Below are positions 16,583-24,640 of a DNA stretch of 64,000 bases, piece after piece (position 1 is the first letter of the stretch; every line of letters begins with the position of its first letter). The notes below the pieces were generated by a model. The model saw only the letters and a program-made list of their open reading frames with translations, made no database searches and was not told where the DNA came from. Source of the stretch: Streptomyces fungicidicus (GTDB lineage Bacteria > Actinomycetota > Actinomycetes > Streptomycetales > Streptomycetaceae); contig NZ_CP023408.1 of the NCBI RefSeq assembly GCF_003665435.1, positions 806,001 to 870,000 of the forward strand, written 5' to 3'. The translations under genes were made by a program, and so were the position numbers.

Positions 16583-18970
16583 GTGACCGGTGCGGCAGGA
16601 GGGCGTCGAGCCGCCCGCGTCACCGTGCTGGTCGTCGCGTGGTCGGCGGCCGCCGCCATCGCCGCGGTACTCGGCGCCCTCAACTCCCCTCCGCCCTGGG
16701 CGATCGGAGTGGGCGCGGCCGTGGGAGCGGTGGGCTCCGTCCTCAGCGTCCGCGTGAATACGCTGCTCGAACATGACCCCGCCCTGTCCCCAGCAGGGTC
16801 GGCCAGGCCGACCGTCCACCAACTTCCCCCGGTGGTCGCCCACTTCACCGGGAGGGAGGTTCTGCTGCGCGAGGTGCGGGAACTCGCCATGGGTAGGGCG
16901 TCCTTCCCCTGGCTGGGGTCGAGGCGGCCCGGGCGCGGGGAGGCCTCCAGACCCCGCATCCTGACACTCTGGGGCCGTGGAGGGGTAGGAAAGACGGCAC
17001 TGGCCATCCGGCTCGGTCATGACGTCGCGCCCGGCTTTCCCGACGGACAGATCTACGTCGATCTGCGGGGCGCCCCCGGTTCCCTGCCCCGGTCCCCGAC
17101 GGACGTGTTGGAGATGCTGCTGCGCGACCTCGGCGCGGACGCCGCCTCGATTCCCGACAACCTCGATGACCGGGCACGGACGTTCCGCACCCGCACCTCG
17201 GGCCTGCGGCTCCTGATCATCCTCGACAACGCACAGAGCGAAGAGCACGTGCGGTACCTCCTCCCGGGCACCTCCACCGCGTTGACCATCGTGACGAGCC
17301 GATCACCGCTTCCCGGCCTCGACGGGAGCGTGCCGGTGGAGGTCGGCATCCTGGAACACGACCAGGCCGTCGCGCTCCTGGGAAAGCTGGCCGGTGCCGG
17401 CCGGGTGGCCGCCGAAGCGGAAGCGGCCACCGACATAGTGCGCTCTTGCGGTCTGCTGCCACTCGCCGTGCGGATCGCGGGAGCTCGACTGGCGGCACGC
17501 CCCGGCTGGTCGCTGGCCCGGTTCGCGCAGCGACTTGCTGACCAGCAGCGGCGGCTGGGCGAGCTGGAGACCGGCGGACTCGATGTCCGGGCAAGCATCA
17601 GTCTCGGGGTCAACGCCCAGTCGCCCGCCGTCCGGCGCGCGTTCCAGTTGCTCGCCCTGTGCGACGCTCCTTCCTTCTCCACCCGTCCGTTGCAGGCGGC
17701 ACTCGACATCCCGGCTCAGGAAGCCGAGCAGGTGATGGAGCAACTGGTCGAAGCGCAACTCCTGGAGTTCATGAATCACGACCCCTTTGGTGAGCCGCGC
17801 TATCGCTACCACGATCTGGTACGGGACTACGCGGCCGAGCGCCTGGCCATCGAGGTGGCTGAGGAAGACCGCCGAGCGGCACTGTCCCGCATCGTGAGTC
17901 TCTGCCTTCACCAGGCAGGCCAGGCCGAGCAGTTGCTGGCGCCCGGGGCGTACCGCCCGCCGATGCGTACCCCGCCGTGGACGCCCCCGAGCGTCATCGG
18001 CGTGGACCTGGCCCCGGTGGACGCACTGGCACGATTCGCCACCGAGTACGAGTTCCAGGTGTGTGCCGTCCGGGCGGCGCTCGCCGCGGGCATGTCCGCC
18101 CCCGCTGCCGAACTGGCTGGCAGACTCGTCGCGTATCAGGATGCTCACGCCCTGTGGAGCGACTGGGAGCGTCTGCAGCAGTCGGTTCTCGAGGCCTGCC
18201 GCCGGGACGGGGACGAGATCGGCGAGGCCGTCACCCTTGCCGACCTCGGGCTTCTGCACAGGCTCCAGGGGCGACTGGAGCAAGCGGAGTCCGAGGGCCA
18301 CCACGCCCTGGACCTCTTCGCCCGTGCCGGAGAACACGCGGCCACGGCAAGCTGCCTCGCCAATCTCGGATGGCTGTACCGCGTGCGAGGCGAACACGAG
18401 CGGGCCCGGGCTCATCTTCGCCGGGCCCTCGCTGTCGCCGAGGAACACGGGGTGGCGCGCACGCGTGGCTGGTCACTGCAGATGCTCGCGGACCTGGAAA
18501 TCGATGGCGGGAATCCGCAAGCCGCCCTGCATCTGCTGGATCAGTCCCGGCAGGTCTTCGAGGAGACCGGCGACCGGCGGGGCCTGGGCTGGACGTTCCG
18601 CATCATGGGTGATGCCCACCGCAAGCAGGGGGACGATGGTTGCGCGCTGCGCCGGTACGAGGAGTCCTCCACCATCATGGAGGAGTTCGGCGACCGCCGG
18701 GGCGCAGCGCGCAACCTGGGTGCCATCGGGGCGCTGCACCAGCGGATGGGCCGCCCGCAGCAGGCGCTGACCTGCTACGCGGAGAGTCTGGAGGTGTTCC
18801 GCGATCTGGGGGACCGGCAGTGGCAGGCGCGCACCCTGGAAGCGCTCATAGAACTGCACGAGGAGACCGGCCAGGCGGAGCTGGCCGAGTCCCGGAGAAC
18901 GGAACTCACCGGGCTGATGAGCAGCCTCACTCGCGTCTCCCAGGGTCCCCTGCCCTCACGACGGCTGTGA
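16583..18970 (+). CDS. Membrane-anchored NB-ARC ATPase with TPR repeats
   Basis: This 795-residue STAND protein has two membrane helices at its N-terminus (about residues 13-33 and 40-57), then an NB-ARC ATPase. Walker A is GRGGVGKTA at 131-139, Walker B is LLIILDNA at 210-217, and CGLLPLAVRIAGARL is the GLPLA motif. A winged-helix region follows and about six TPR repeats fill residues 530-790. The layout is that of AfsR-type regulators with the DNA-binding SARP domain replaced by membrane helices. It therefore probably acts as a membrane signalling switch, not a transcription factor. The start is GTG. Confidence 0.85.
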   Translation: MTGAAGGRRAARVTVLVVAWSAAAAIAAVLGALNSPPPWAIGVGAAVGAVGSVLSVRVNTLLEHDPALSPAGSARPTVHQLPPVVAHFTGREVLLREVRELAMGRASFPWLGSRRPGRGEASRPRILTLWGRGGVGKTALAIRLGHDVAPGFPDGQIYVDLRGAPGSLPRSPTDVLEMLLRDLGADAASIPDNLDDRARTFRTRTSGLRLLIILDNAQSEEHVRYLLPGTSTALTIVTSRSPLPGLDGSVPVEVGILEHDQAVALLGKLAGAGRVAAEAEAATDIVRSCGLLPLAVRIAGARLAARPGWSLARFAQRLADQQRRLGELETGGLDVRASISLGVNAQSPAVRRAFQLLALCDAPSFSTRPLQAALDIPAQEAEQVMEQLVEAQLLEFMNHDPFGEPRYRYHDLVRDYAAERLAIEVAEEDRRAALSRIVSLCLHQAGQAEQLLAPGAYRPPMRTPPWTPPSVIGVDLAPVDALARFATEYEFQVCAVRAALAAGMSAPAAELAGRLVAYQDAHALWSDWERLQQSVLEACRRDGDEIGEAVTLADLGLLHRLQGRLEQAESEGHHALDLFARAGEHAATASCLANLGWLYRVRGEHERARAHLRRALAVAEEHGVARTRGWSLQMLADLEIDGGNPQAALHLLDQSRQVFEETGDRRGLGWTFRIMGDAHRKQGDDGCALRRYEESSTIMEEFGDRRGAARNLGAIGALHQRMGRPQQALTCYAESLEVFRDLGDRQWQARTLEALIELHEETGQAELAESRRTELTGLMSSLTRVSQGPLPSRRL

Positions 18971-19386
18971 ACCGCGTCCGGCGTACGCGGCACCGGCGGA
19001 AGTGCCCGCGGTTTCACACCGCGCTGATCAGGGGACGGGCACCCTTCAACAGTGGTCGCGCGCCGTCCGAGGTCTCCATCGCCTTGCCGTCCTGACCCCG
19101 GCCGGCGATTCTGGGCTGGTGCCAGGACAGAGGAAACGCGGAGCTGCGCGCGCAGCTGGGCCGCCTTCGGGAGGCCCGAGTCCACGCGTCGATGCTCCAG
19201 ATCGACACGCTGTGCGGCCGCCTGGCGCTGCCGACCACCTACCGGCTGAGCCGGTTCGTGGCGGACCCGGCGTGCGACTCCGATCACAGTCACTCCGATC
19301 GTTGATCTCGCGGCAAGTCGAGATGAGCCGACGGGTAGCGAGAGGGCCCGCCGTCGTCGCGGGCCCAGTCGGGATCGAGCAGCCGG
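18971..19386. other. Intergenic region with a possible gene tail
   Basis: This 416-base gap lies between the NB-ARC gene and the convergent molybdopterin oxidoreductase. One start-less plus-strand frame ending in TGA at 19303-19305 reads GNAELRAQLGRLREARVHAS, then MLQIDTLCGRLALPTTYRLS. It looks protein-like but I do not recognise it, and it may be a remnant. No promoter or RNA gene is evident. Confidence 0.35.
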
Positions 19387-21699
19387 TCAGGCGGGCGTGG
19401 GGCGGGCCCGGTCAGGGGTGGGTTCGAGACGGACGACGAGGCCCTTCGACGTGGGCTGGTTGCTGATGTCGGCGACGCTGTCCAGCGGCACCAACACGTT
19501 CGTCTCCGGGTAGTAGGCGGCGGCCGAGCCCTTGGCGGCCGGGTAGGCCACGATCTCGAAGTTCTCCGCCCGGCGCTCGGTGCCGTCCGACCAGACGCTC
19601 ACCACGTCGACGTGATCGCCCTGGACGAGGCCGAGTTCGGTCAGGTCGGCCGGGTTGACGAGTACGACGTGGCGGCTGCCGTGGATGCCGCGGTAGCGGT
19701 CGTTGTTGGTGTAGGGGACGGTGTTCCACTGGTCGTGCGAGCGCAGTGTCTGCAGCAGCAGGTGCCCTTCGGGTGCTCGGGGGACCACCCGCTCGTTGCA
19801 GGTGAACAGGGCCTTGCCGACCTTGTTGTTGAAGACGCCCTCGTTGACGGGGTTGGGCAGTTGGAAGCCCCCGGGGCGGGTCACCCGTGCGTTGAAGTCG
19901 TGGAAACCGGGCACGACGCGGGAGATGCGGTCGCGGATGGTGCCGTAGTCCCCCTCGAACTCGTACCAGGGGATGTCCGCCTTGCCGTCCAGGGTGCGGC
20001 GGGCGAGCCGACACAGGATGGCGACTTCGCTGAGCAGCAGCGGGGAGGCCGGTTCGAGGCGCCCCTGTGAGGTGTGCACCTCGCTCATGGAATTCTCCAC
20101 GGTGACGAACTGCTCGCCGTCGGCCTGCACGTCACGCTCGGTGCGCCCCAGGGTCGGCAGGATCAGCGCGGTGTCGCCGCAGACGGTGTGCGAGCGGTTG
20201 AGCTTGGTGGAGATGTGGGCGGTCAGCCGGCACGAGCGCATCGCCTCCTCGGTGGCCTCGCTGTCGGGAGCGGCACGGACGAAGTTGCCGGCCAGGGCGA
20301 GGAAGACCTTGACGCCGCCCTCGCGCATCGCCTTGATCGCGTTCACCGAGTCCAGGCCGTGCGGGCGTGGCGGGTCGAAGCCGAACTCCTCCTGCAGGGC
20401 GTCGAGGAAGGTGTCCGGCATCTGCTCCCAGATGCCCATGGTGCGGTCGCCCTGGACGTTGCTGTGACCGCGCACCGGGCAGGCGCCGGTACCGGCGCGG
20501 CCCAGGTTGCCGCGCAGCATCAGGAAGTTGACGATCTCCCGGATGGTGGGCACGCCGTGCTTGTGCTGGGTGATGCCCATCGCCCAGCAGACGATGACGC
20601 GGTCGCTCCGCAGCACCTCGTCGCGGACCTTCTCGATCTCCTCGCGGGTCAGCCCGGTCGCCGTGCGCACGTCGTCCCAGTCGACGGTGCGGGCGTGCCG
20701 GACGAATTCCTCGAAGCCGGTGGTGTGGGCGTCGATGAAGTCGTGGTCCAGGACGGTGCCGGGCCGGGCGTCCTCGGCCTCCAGCAGCAGGCGGTTGAGG
20801 GCCTGGAACAGGGCGAGGTCGCCGCCGGGCTTGATGTGAAGGAAGCGGTCGGCGATCTGGGTGCCGCGGCCGACGATCCCGCTCGGTTTCTGCGGGTTCT
20901 TGAAGCGCCGCAGTCCGGCCTCCGGCAGCGGGTTGACCGCCACGATCCGGGCGCCGTTGCGCTTGGCCTCCTCCAGGGCGGTGAGCTGGCGCGGGTGGTT
21001 GGTGCCGGGGTTCTGCCCGACCAGGAAGATCAGGTCGGCGTGGTGGAGGTCGTCGAGGCTGACGGTGCCCTTGCCGGTGCCCAGCGTCTCGCTCAGGGCG
21101 AAGCCGCTGGACTCGTGGCACATGTTGCTGCAGTCGGGCAGGTTGTTGGTGCCGTAGGCGCGGGCGAAGAGCTGCAGGACGAAGGCGGCCTCGTTGCTGG
21201 CGCGGCCGGAGGTGTAGAAGACGGCCTCGTCTGGGGAGGCCAGTGCCTGGAGTTCCTGTGCGAGGGCGTTCAGGGCGTCGTTCCAGCTGATGGGCTCGTA
21301 ATGCTCGCGGCCGGGCCGCTTGATCATCGGTTCGGTGAGCCGCCCCTGCTGGTTGAGCCACATGTCGGAGCGGGCGGCGAGGTCGGCGACGCTGTGCTCA
21401 CGGAAGAAGTCGGCGGTGATCCGGCGCGTGGTGGCCTCGTCGTTGATGTGCTTGGCGCCGTTCTCGCAGTACTCGTTGCGATGGCGCCGGCCCGGGGCCG
21501 GGTCCGCCCACGCGCAGCCCGGGCAGTCGATTCCGCCCACCTGGTTCATGGTCAGCAGGTCCACCCCGGTATTGCGCGGGGAGGTCTGCTCGAGGGAGTA
21601 CTCCAGGGCGTGCACGACCGCGGGGACTCCGGCCGCCCACTTTTTCGGTGGTGTCACGGAGAGGGTGGTCTCCGGCTCCTCGCCGGGCGGGTTCTGCAT
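19387..21699 (-). CDS. FdhF/YdeP family molybdopterin oxidoreductase
   Basis: This 770-residue protein is a large molybdopterin-dependent oxidoreductase of the YdeP subgroup. Near the N-terminus GGIDCPGCAW (Cys 59 and 62) replaces the four-cysteine [4Fe-4S] motif of true formate dehydrogenases, a hallmark of this subgroup. Further segments are FYTSGRASNEAAF, DLIFLVGQNPGTNHP, a molybdopterin-binding GTGACPVRGHSNVQGDRTMG, and a C-terminal dinucleotide-binding domain with HVVLVNPADL. The length is typical. Electron donor and substrate are unknown; E. coli YdeP is linked to acid resistance. An SRPBCC gene lies 36 bases upstream in the same direction and is probably co-transcribed. Confidence 0.9.
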   Translation of the reverse strand: MQNPPGEEPETTLSVTPPKKWAAGVPAVVHALEYSLEQTSPRNTGVDLLTMNQVGGIDCPGCAWADPAPGRRHRNEYCENGAKHINDEATTRRITADFFREHSVADLAARSDMWLNQQGRLTEPMIKRPGREHYEPISWNDALNALAQELQALASPDEAVFYTSGRASNEAAFVLQLFARAYGTNNLPDCSNMCHESSGFALSETLGTGKGTVSLDDLHHADLIFLVGQNPGTNHPRQLTALEEAKRNGARIVAVNPLPEAGLRRFKNPQKPSGIVGRGTQIADRFLHIKPGGDLALFQALNRLLLEAEDARPGTVLDHDFIDAHTTGFEEFVRHARTVDWDDVRTATGLTREEIEKVRDEVLRSDRVIVCWAMGITQHKHGVPTIREIVNFLMLRGNLGRAGTGACPVRGHSNVQGDRTMGIWEQMPDTFLDALQEEFGFDPPRPHGLDSVNAIKAMREGGVKVFLALAGNFVRAAPDSEATEEAMRSCRLTAHISTKLNRSHTVCGDTALILPTLGRTERDVQADGEQFVTVENSMSEVHTSQGRLEPASPLLLSEVAILCRLARRTLDGKADIPWYEFEGDYGTIRDRISRVVPGFHDFNARVTRPGGFQLPNPVNEGVFNNKVGKALFTCNERVVPRAPEGHLLLQTLRSHDQWNTVPYTNNDRYRGIHGSRHVVLVNPADLTELGLVQGDHVDVVSVWSDGTERRAENFEIVAYPAAKGSAAAYYPETNVLVPLDSVADISNQPTSKGLVVRLEPTPDRARPTPA

Positions 21700-21735
21700 C
21701 GGTTCGCCTTTCTCTTGCCGTGTGTGGCACGCCGG

Positions 21736-22356
21736 TCAGCCGACGGGCCACTGGGCCACGCGGCTCCTGGGCGGTTCCGGGTGCTCGTGCTGCACTCGGC
21801 CGTTGCGGATGGTGCCGCGCCAGGCCCCGCCCTCCTGCCCCAGTCCCTCGATGAACCGCTTGAAGTTCATGAGTTCCCCGCGTACCAGCCGGGCGGTCAG
21901 CCGGGTGGCCCTGGACGAGCGGGTGAGGATCCTCGCGGCTCCCCGCGGTTCCAGGAGCATCCGGACGGTGATCGCGGTGCCACCGGACCCTGTCGGCCTG
22001 AACTCGACCTCGCCCTGGTGGGAGGGTTTCTGCTCGAGACCGCGCCAGGCCAGGTAGGCGTCGGGGTCCTGTTCCACCGTCTCGACCGCGAACCGGTGCC
22101 GCAGGGGCCCGTAGCCGATGGTCCAGACGGTCACGGCGGGCCTGACCTGCTCGACGGCGTGCACCACGGTCGAGAAACGCGGGAAGGTCTTGAACTGCGT
22201 CCACTGGTTGTACGCCGTCCGTACCGGCACCGCGACCTCGACCGTCTCCTCGACGTGCCGCACCCGCAGCGGTCGGCGCCGCGCGCCGCCGGCTCCGTCG
22301 GTGTGCATCCCCGGGGTGTCCGGCGCGGCCTCCTGGGCGTCGTCTTCCTGCGCCAT
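21736..22356 (-). CDS. SRPBCC family protein (cyclase/dehydrase-like)
   Basis: This 206-residue protein has an SRPBCC lipid-binding fold. EETVEVAVPVRTAYNQWTQF leads the first strand and helix, with FPRFSTVVHAVEQV, and a central YLAWRGLEQKPSHQGEVEF. A C-terminal helix follows (LMNFKRFIEGL). This subgroup is often annotated cyclase/dehydrase by distant similarity to polyketide cyclases but is widespread without PKS genes. The ATG at 22356 follows GGAGGAGAG. It is upstream of, and probably in one transcript with, the YdeP-like oxidoreductase. Confidence 0.82.
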   Translation of the reverse strand: MAQEDDAQEAAPDTPGMHTDGAGGARRRPLRVRHVEETVEVAVPVRTAYNQWTQFKTFPRFSTVVHAVEQVRPAVTVWTIGYGPLRHRFAVETVEQDPDAYLAWRGLEQKPSHQGEVEFRPTGSGGTAITVRMLLEPRGAARILTRSSRATRLTARLVRGELMNFKRFIEGLGQEGGAWRGTIRNGRVQHEHPEPPRSRVAQWPVG

Positions 22357-22727
22357 CGCGGTCTCTCCTCCGATAGGGGAGCCGGGCGGGCACCCGGCCG
22401 TCCCTTGTGCGTCAGGGCTTCTCATCCAGTTCCCCACATCGCGCGGTTCGAGTCACCTTGGTCGCACCCGGTCGTGGAGCGTCTCGGAGCGGGCGTGCTG
22501 TGCGCGCGTCGAAGGAGTGCGCGGCTGGTGCTCGGCAGGAGTGAGTGCGGCGAGTGGGCCCGTTGCATCGGCATCGGCATCATGCACCGGCGCCGGAGTC
22601 GGCAGGCCGGTTCCGACGCGTCCCCGCGCCCGTGCCCGTCGTCCTGCGGCAGGGAAGGCACCAGGTCAGAATGGAGGGAGGCGAGATCGGGCTGAAGTGA
22701 TCGGTTACCTCGAGTGAGGGGCAGCCC

Positions 22728-23714
22728 ATGGAACGAGCCGCCATCAACGTCGTCGGCCTCAGCAAGCGCTTCGGGTCGCTGGTGGCCCTGGACCGGGTGA
22801 CCTTCGAGGTCCGGCCCGGGGAGGTCTTCGGACTGCTGGGCCCCAACGGCGCGGGCAAGACCACCGTGATCCGGATCCTGACGACCATCCTGCACCCGAG
22901 CGCCGGGCGCGCCGAGGTGCTTGGGCATGACGTGGTGCGGGAGGCCTCCGCTGTTCGGCGGCTGATCGGGCTGGCCGGTCAGTACGCGGCCGTGGATCCC
23001 AACCTGACCGGGCGGGAGAATCTGCGGCTGATAGGCCGGCTGAGCCAGTCGGCCCGGGCCCGGATCCGTCCCCGGGCGAGTGCCCTCCTGGACCGTTTCG
23101 ACCTGGCGGCGGCCGCTGACCGCCCTGTGCGGACCTATTCGGGCGGTATGCGGCGTCGTCTCGACGTCGCCGCCGCGCTGGTCGCGCAACCGCCCATCCT
23201 CTTCCTGGACGAGCCGACCACCGGTCTGGACCCGCAGAGCCGCAACCCCCTGTGGGAGCTGATCCGCGAGCTGGTGAGGGAAGGGACCACGGTCCTGCTG
23301 ACCACCCAGTACCTGGAGGAGGCGGACCAGCTGGCCGAGCGGGTCGTCGTCGTGGACGAGGGACGGGTCATCGCCGACGACACGCCCGCGGCCCTCAAAG
23401 CCCACCTGGGCAACACCGTCATCGAACTGGACATGGGCGACCAACAGCATGCGGCGAGGGCGGCCAAGACCATCGACGGGCGACTCGGACTCGCGGAAGC
23501 GACGGAGATCGAGGGGTCGCGGCTCAGACTGCCCTGCCGCGACGCCTTCGAGCTGCTGCGCGACATCCTGAACCTGCTGGAGGCCGACGGGCTCGTCCCG
23601 CGGACCGTCGCGGTGCGCGAGTCGAGCCTTGACGACGTGTTCCTCGCCCTGACCGGCCACCGGACATGGACGGGCTCCGGCACCGAGCCGGCCACCGCGG
23701 GAGGGTCGGAGTGA
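22728..23714 (+). CDS. DrrA-like ABC transporter ATP-binding protein
   Basis: This 328-residue ATPase of the daunorubicin-resistance (DrrA) family has Walker A GPNGAGKTT at 38-46, a Q-loop (AGQYAAVDPNLTG), signature YSGGM at 137-141 and Walker B ILFLDEP at 157-163. An H-loop is replaced by TTQYLEEAD. A C-terminal extension (about residues 210-320) is the usual dimer-stabilising domain and carries the DrrA-type ESSLDDVFLALTGH end. ATP hydrolysis drives export of hydrophobic drugs or lipids through the membrane partner encoded next. GAGGGGC precedes the ATG, and the stop overlaps a GTG start for the permease (GTGA at 23711-23714). Confidence 0.92.
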   Translation: MERAAINVVGLSKRFGSLVALDRVTFEVRPGEVFGLLGPNGAGKTTVIRILTTILHPSAGRAEVLGHDVVREASAVRRLIGLAGQYAAVDPNLTGRENLRLIGRLSQSARARIRPRASALLDRFDLAAAADRPVRTYSGGMRRRLDVAAALVAQPPILFLDEPTTGLDPQSRNPLWELIRELVREGTTVLLTTQYLEEADQLAERVVVVDEGRVIADDTPAALKAHLGNTVIELDMGDQQHAARAAKTIDGRLGLAEATEIEGSRLRLPCRDAFELLRDILNLLEADGLVPRTVAVRESSLDDVFLALTGHRTWTGSGTEPATAGGSE

Positions 23715-23787
23715 CCACGACCGCGACGGGGCACCCCTGTCAGCAGGGCGGCTCGGCAGCTGGATCGCCGCCACGGTCCGAGACGGT

Positions 23788-24531
23788 TTGGCAGTCGCCT
23801 GGCGCAACCTCATCGGGCTGCGCCGGGTGCCGCGGCTGCTGGTCTTCTCCACCATCCAGCCGCTCGTCTTCGTGCTGATGTTCCGCTACGTCTTCGGCGG
23901 TGTCGTCGGTCCGTCGCTGCCGCCCGGCGTCTCCTACGTCGACTTCCTGATTCCCGGGATCTTCGTGCAGACAGCCGTCTTCGGATCGATGAACACGGCC
24001 ATTGGGCTGGCCACCGACATGCAGACCGGTCTGATGGAGCGCTTCCGCTCGCTGCCGATGGCGCGCTCGGCCGTGCTGGTCGGCCGGACCACGGCCGACC
24101 TGGCACGCAACGTCTTCGTGGTGACGCTGATGACCGGTGTCGGTTTCGCCCTCGGGTTTCGGATTCACGCCGGTGTCCCGGCGTTCCTGGGCGGGGTCCT
24201 GCTGGTACTGGCCTTCGGCTTCGCGATGTCGTGGATCTTCGCGGTGGTGGGCATGGCGGTCGGCGACCCGGAGACCGCCCAGGCCGCCGCCTTCCCGGTG
24301 CTCGCACCGCTGGTCTTTGCCTCCTCGGCGTTCGTCCCTACGGACACCATGCCGGGCTGGCTCCAAGCGTTCGCGAACCACCAACCGGTCTCGCAGACCG
24401 CCGAGGCGGTGCGGGTCCTGGTGCTGGGCGGCCCGGCCACCGGCGACGTCTGGCAGGCGCTCTTCTGGGACGCCGGGATCGTGGCGGTCTTCGCGCCGCT
24501 GGGTGTGTGGCTCTACCGCCGGGTCGTCTAA
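23788..24531 (+). CDS. DrrB-like ABC transporter permease, 5' end apparently frameshifted
   Basis: This ABC-2 type membrane protein of the DrrB family has about six hydrophobic helices and starts AVAWRNLIGLRRVPRLLVFS, with typical segments MFRYVFGG, SYVDFLIPGIF and GLMERFRSLPMARSAVL. In this frame the first usable start is a TTG at 23788 without a ribosome site. However, the expected N-terminus is encoded upstream in two frames: VTTTATGHP from the GTG at 23711 (frame 2), then LSAGRLGSWIAATVRDG from about 23737 (frame 1). One extra C in the CCCC run near 23732-23735 would join them. It is either a real frameshift or a sequencing error. The true gene probably spans 23711-24531. Confidence 0.8.
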   Translation: MAVAWRNLIGLRRVPRLLVFSTIQPLVFVLMFRYVFGGVVGPSLPPGVSYVDFLIPGIFVQTAVFGSMNTAIGLATDMQTGLMERFRSLPMARSAVLVGRTTADLARNVFVVTLMTGVGFALGFRIHAGVPAFLGGVLLVLAFGFAMSWIFAVVGMAVGDPETAQAAAFPVLAPLVFASSAFVPTDTMPGWLQAFANHQPVSQTAEAVRVLVLGGPATGDVWQALFWDAGIVAVFAPLGVWLYRRVV

Positions 24532-24591
24532 GACCATGTCCTCCTGGTATCGGCCGCTGGTGAGGAGCGTCGCCGTCCCGGGCCACAGTGA

Positions 24592-24628
24592 TGTGAGCGG
24601 TGCGTTCCCGGCAGGTGCGCACCGCTCA
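24592..24628. terminator. 12-bp stem hairpin followed by CACCT repeats
   Basis: GTGAGCGGTGCG at 24592-24603 pairs perfectly with 24617-24628 around a 13-base loop. A short CACCT tandem repeat follows directly. It lies between the convergent permease (ending 24531) and the exported-protein gene (ending 24641), so it can terminate both. Confidence 0.6.
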
Positions 24629-24640
24629 CCTCACCTCACC

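Noticed and set aside
20074-22695. 873-codon plus-strand open frame antisense to the molybdopterin oxidoreductase
   Set aside because: The opposite strand encodes a full-length, motif-rich YdeP-type protein. The antisense frame has no recognisable domain and arises from codon bias.
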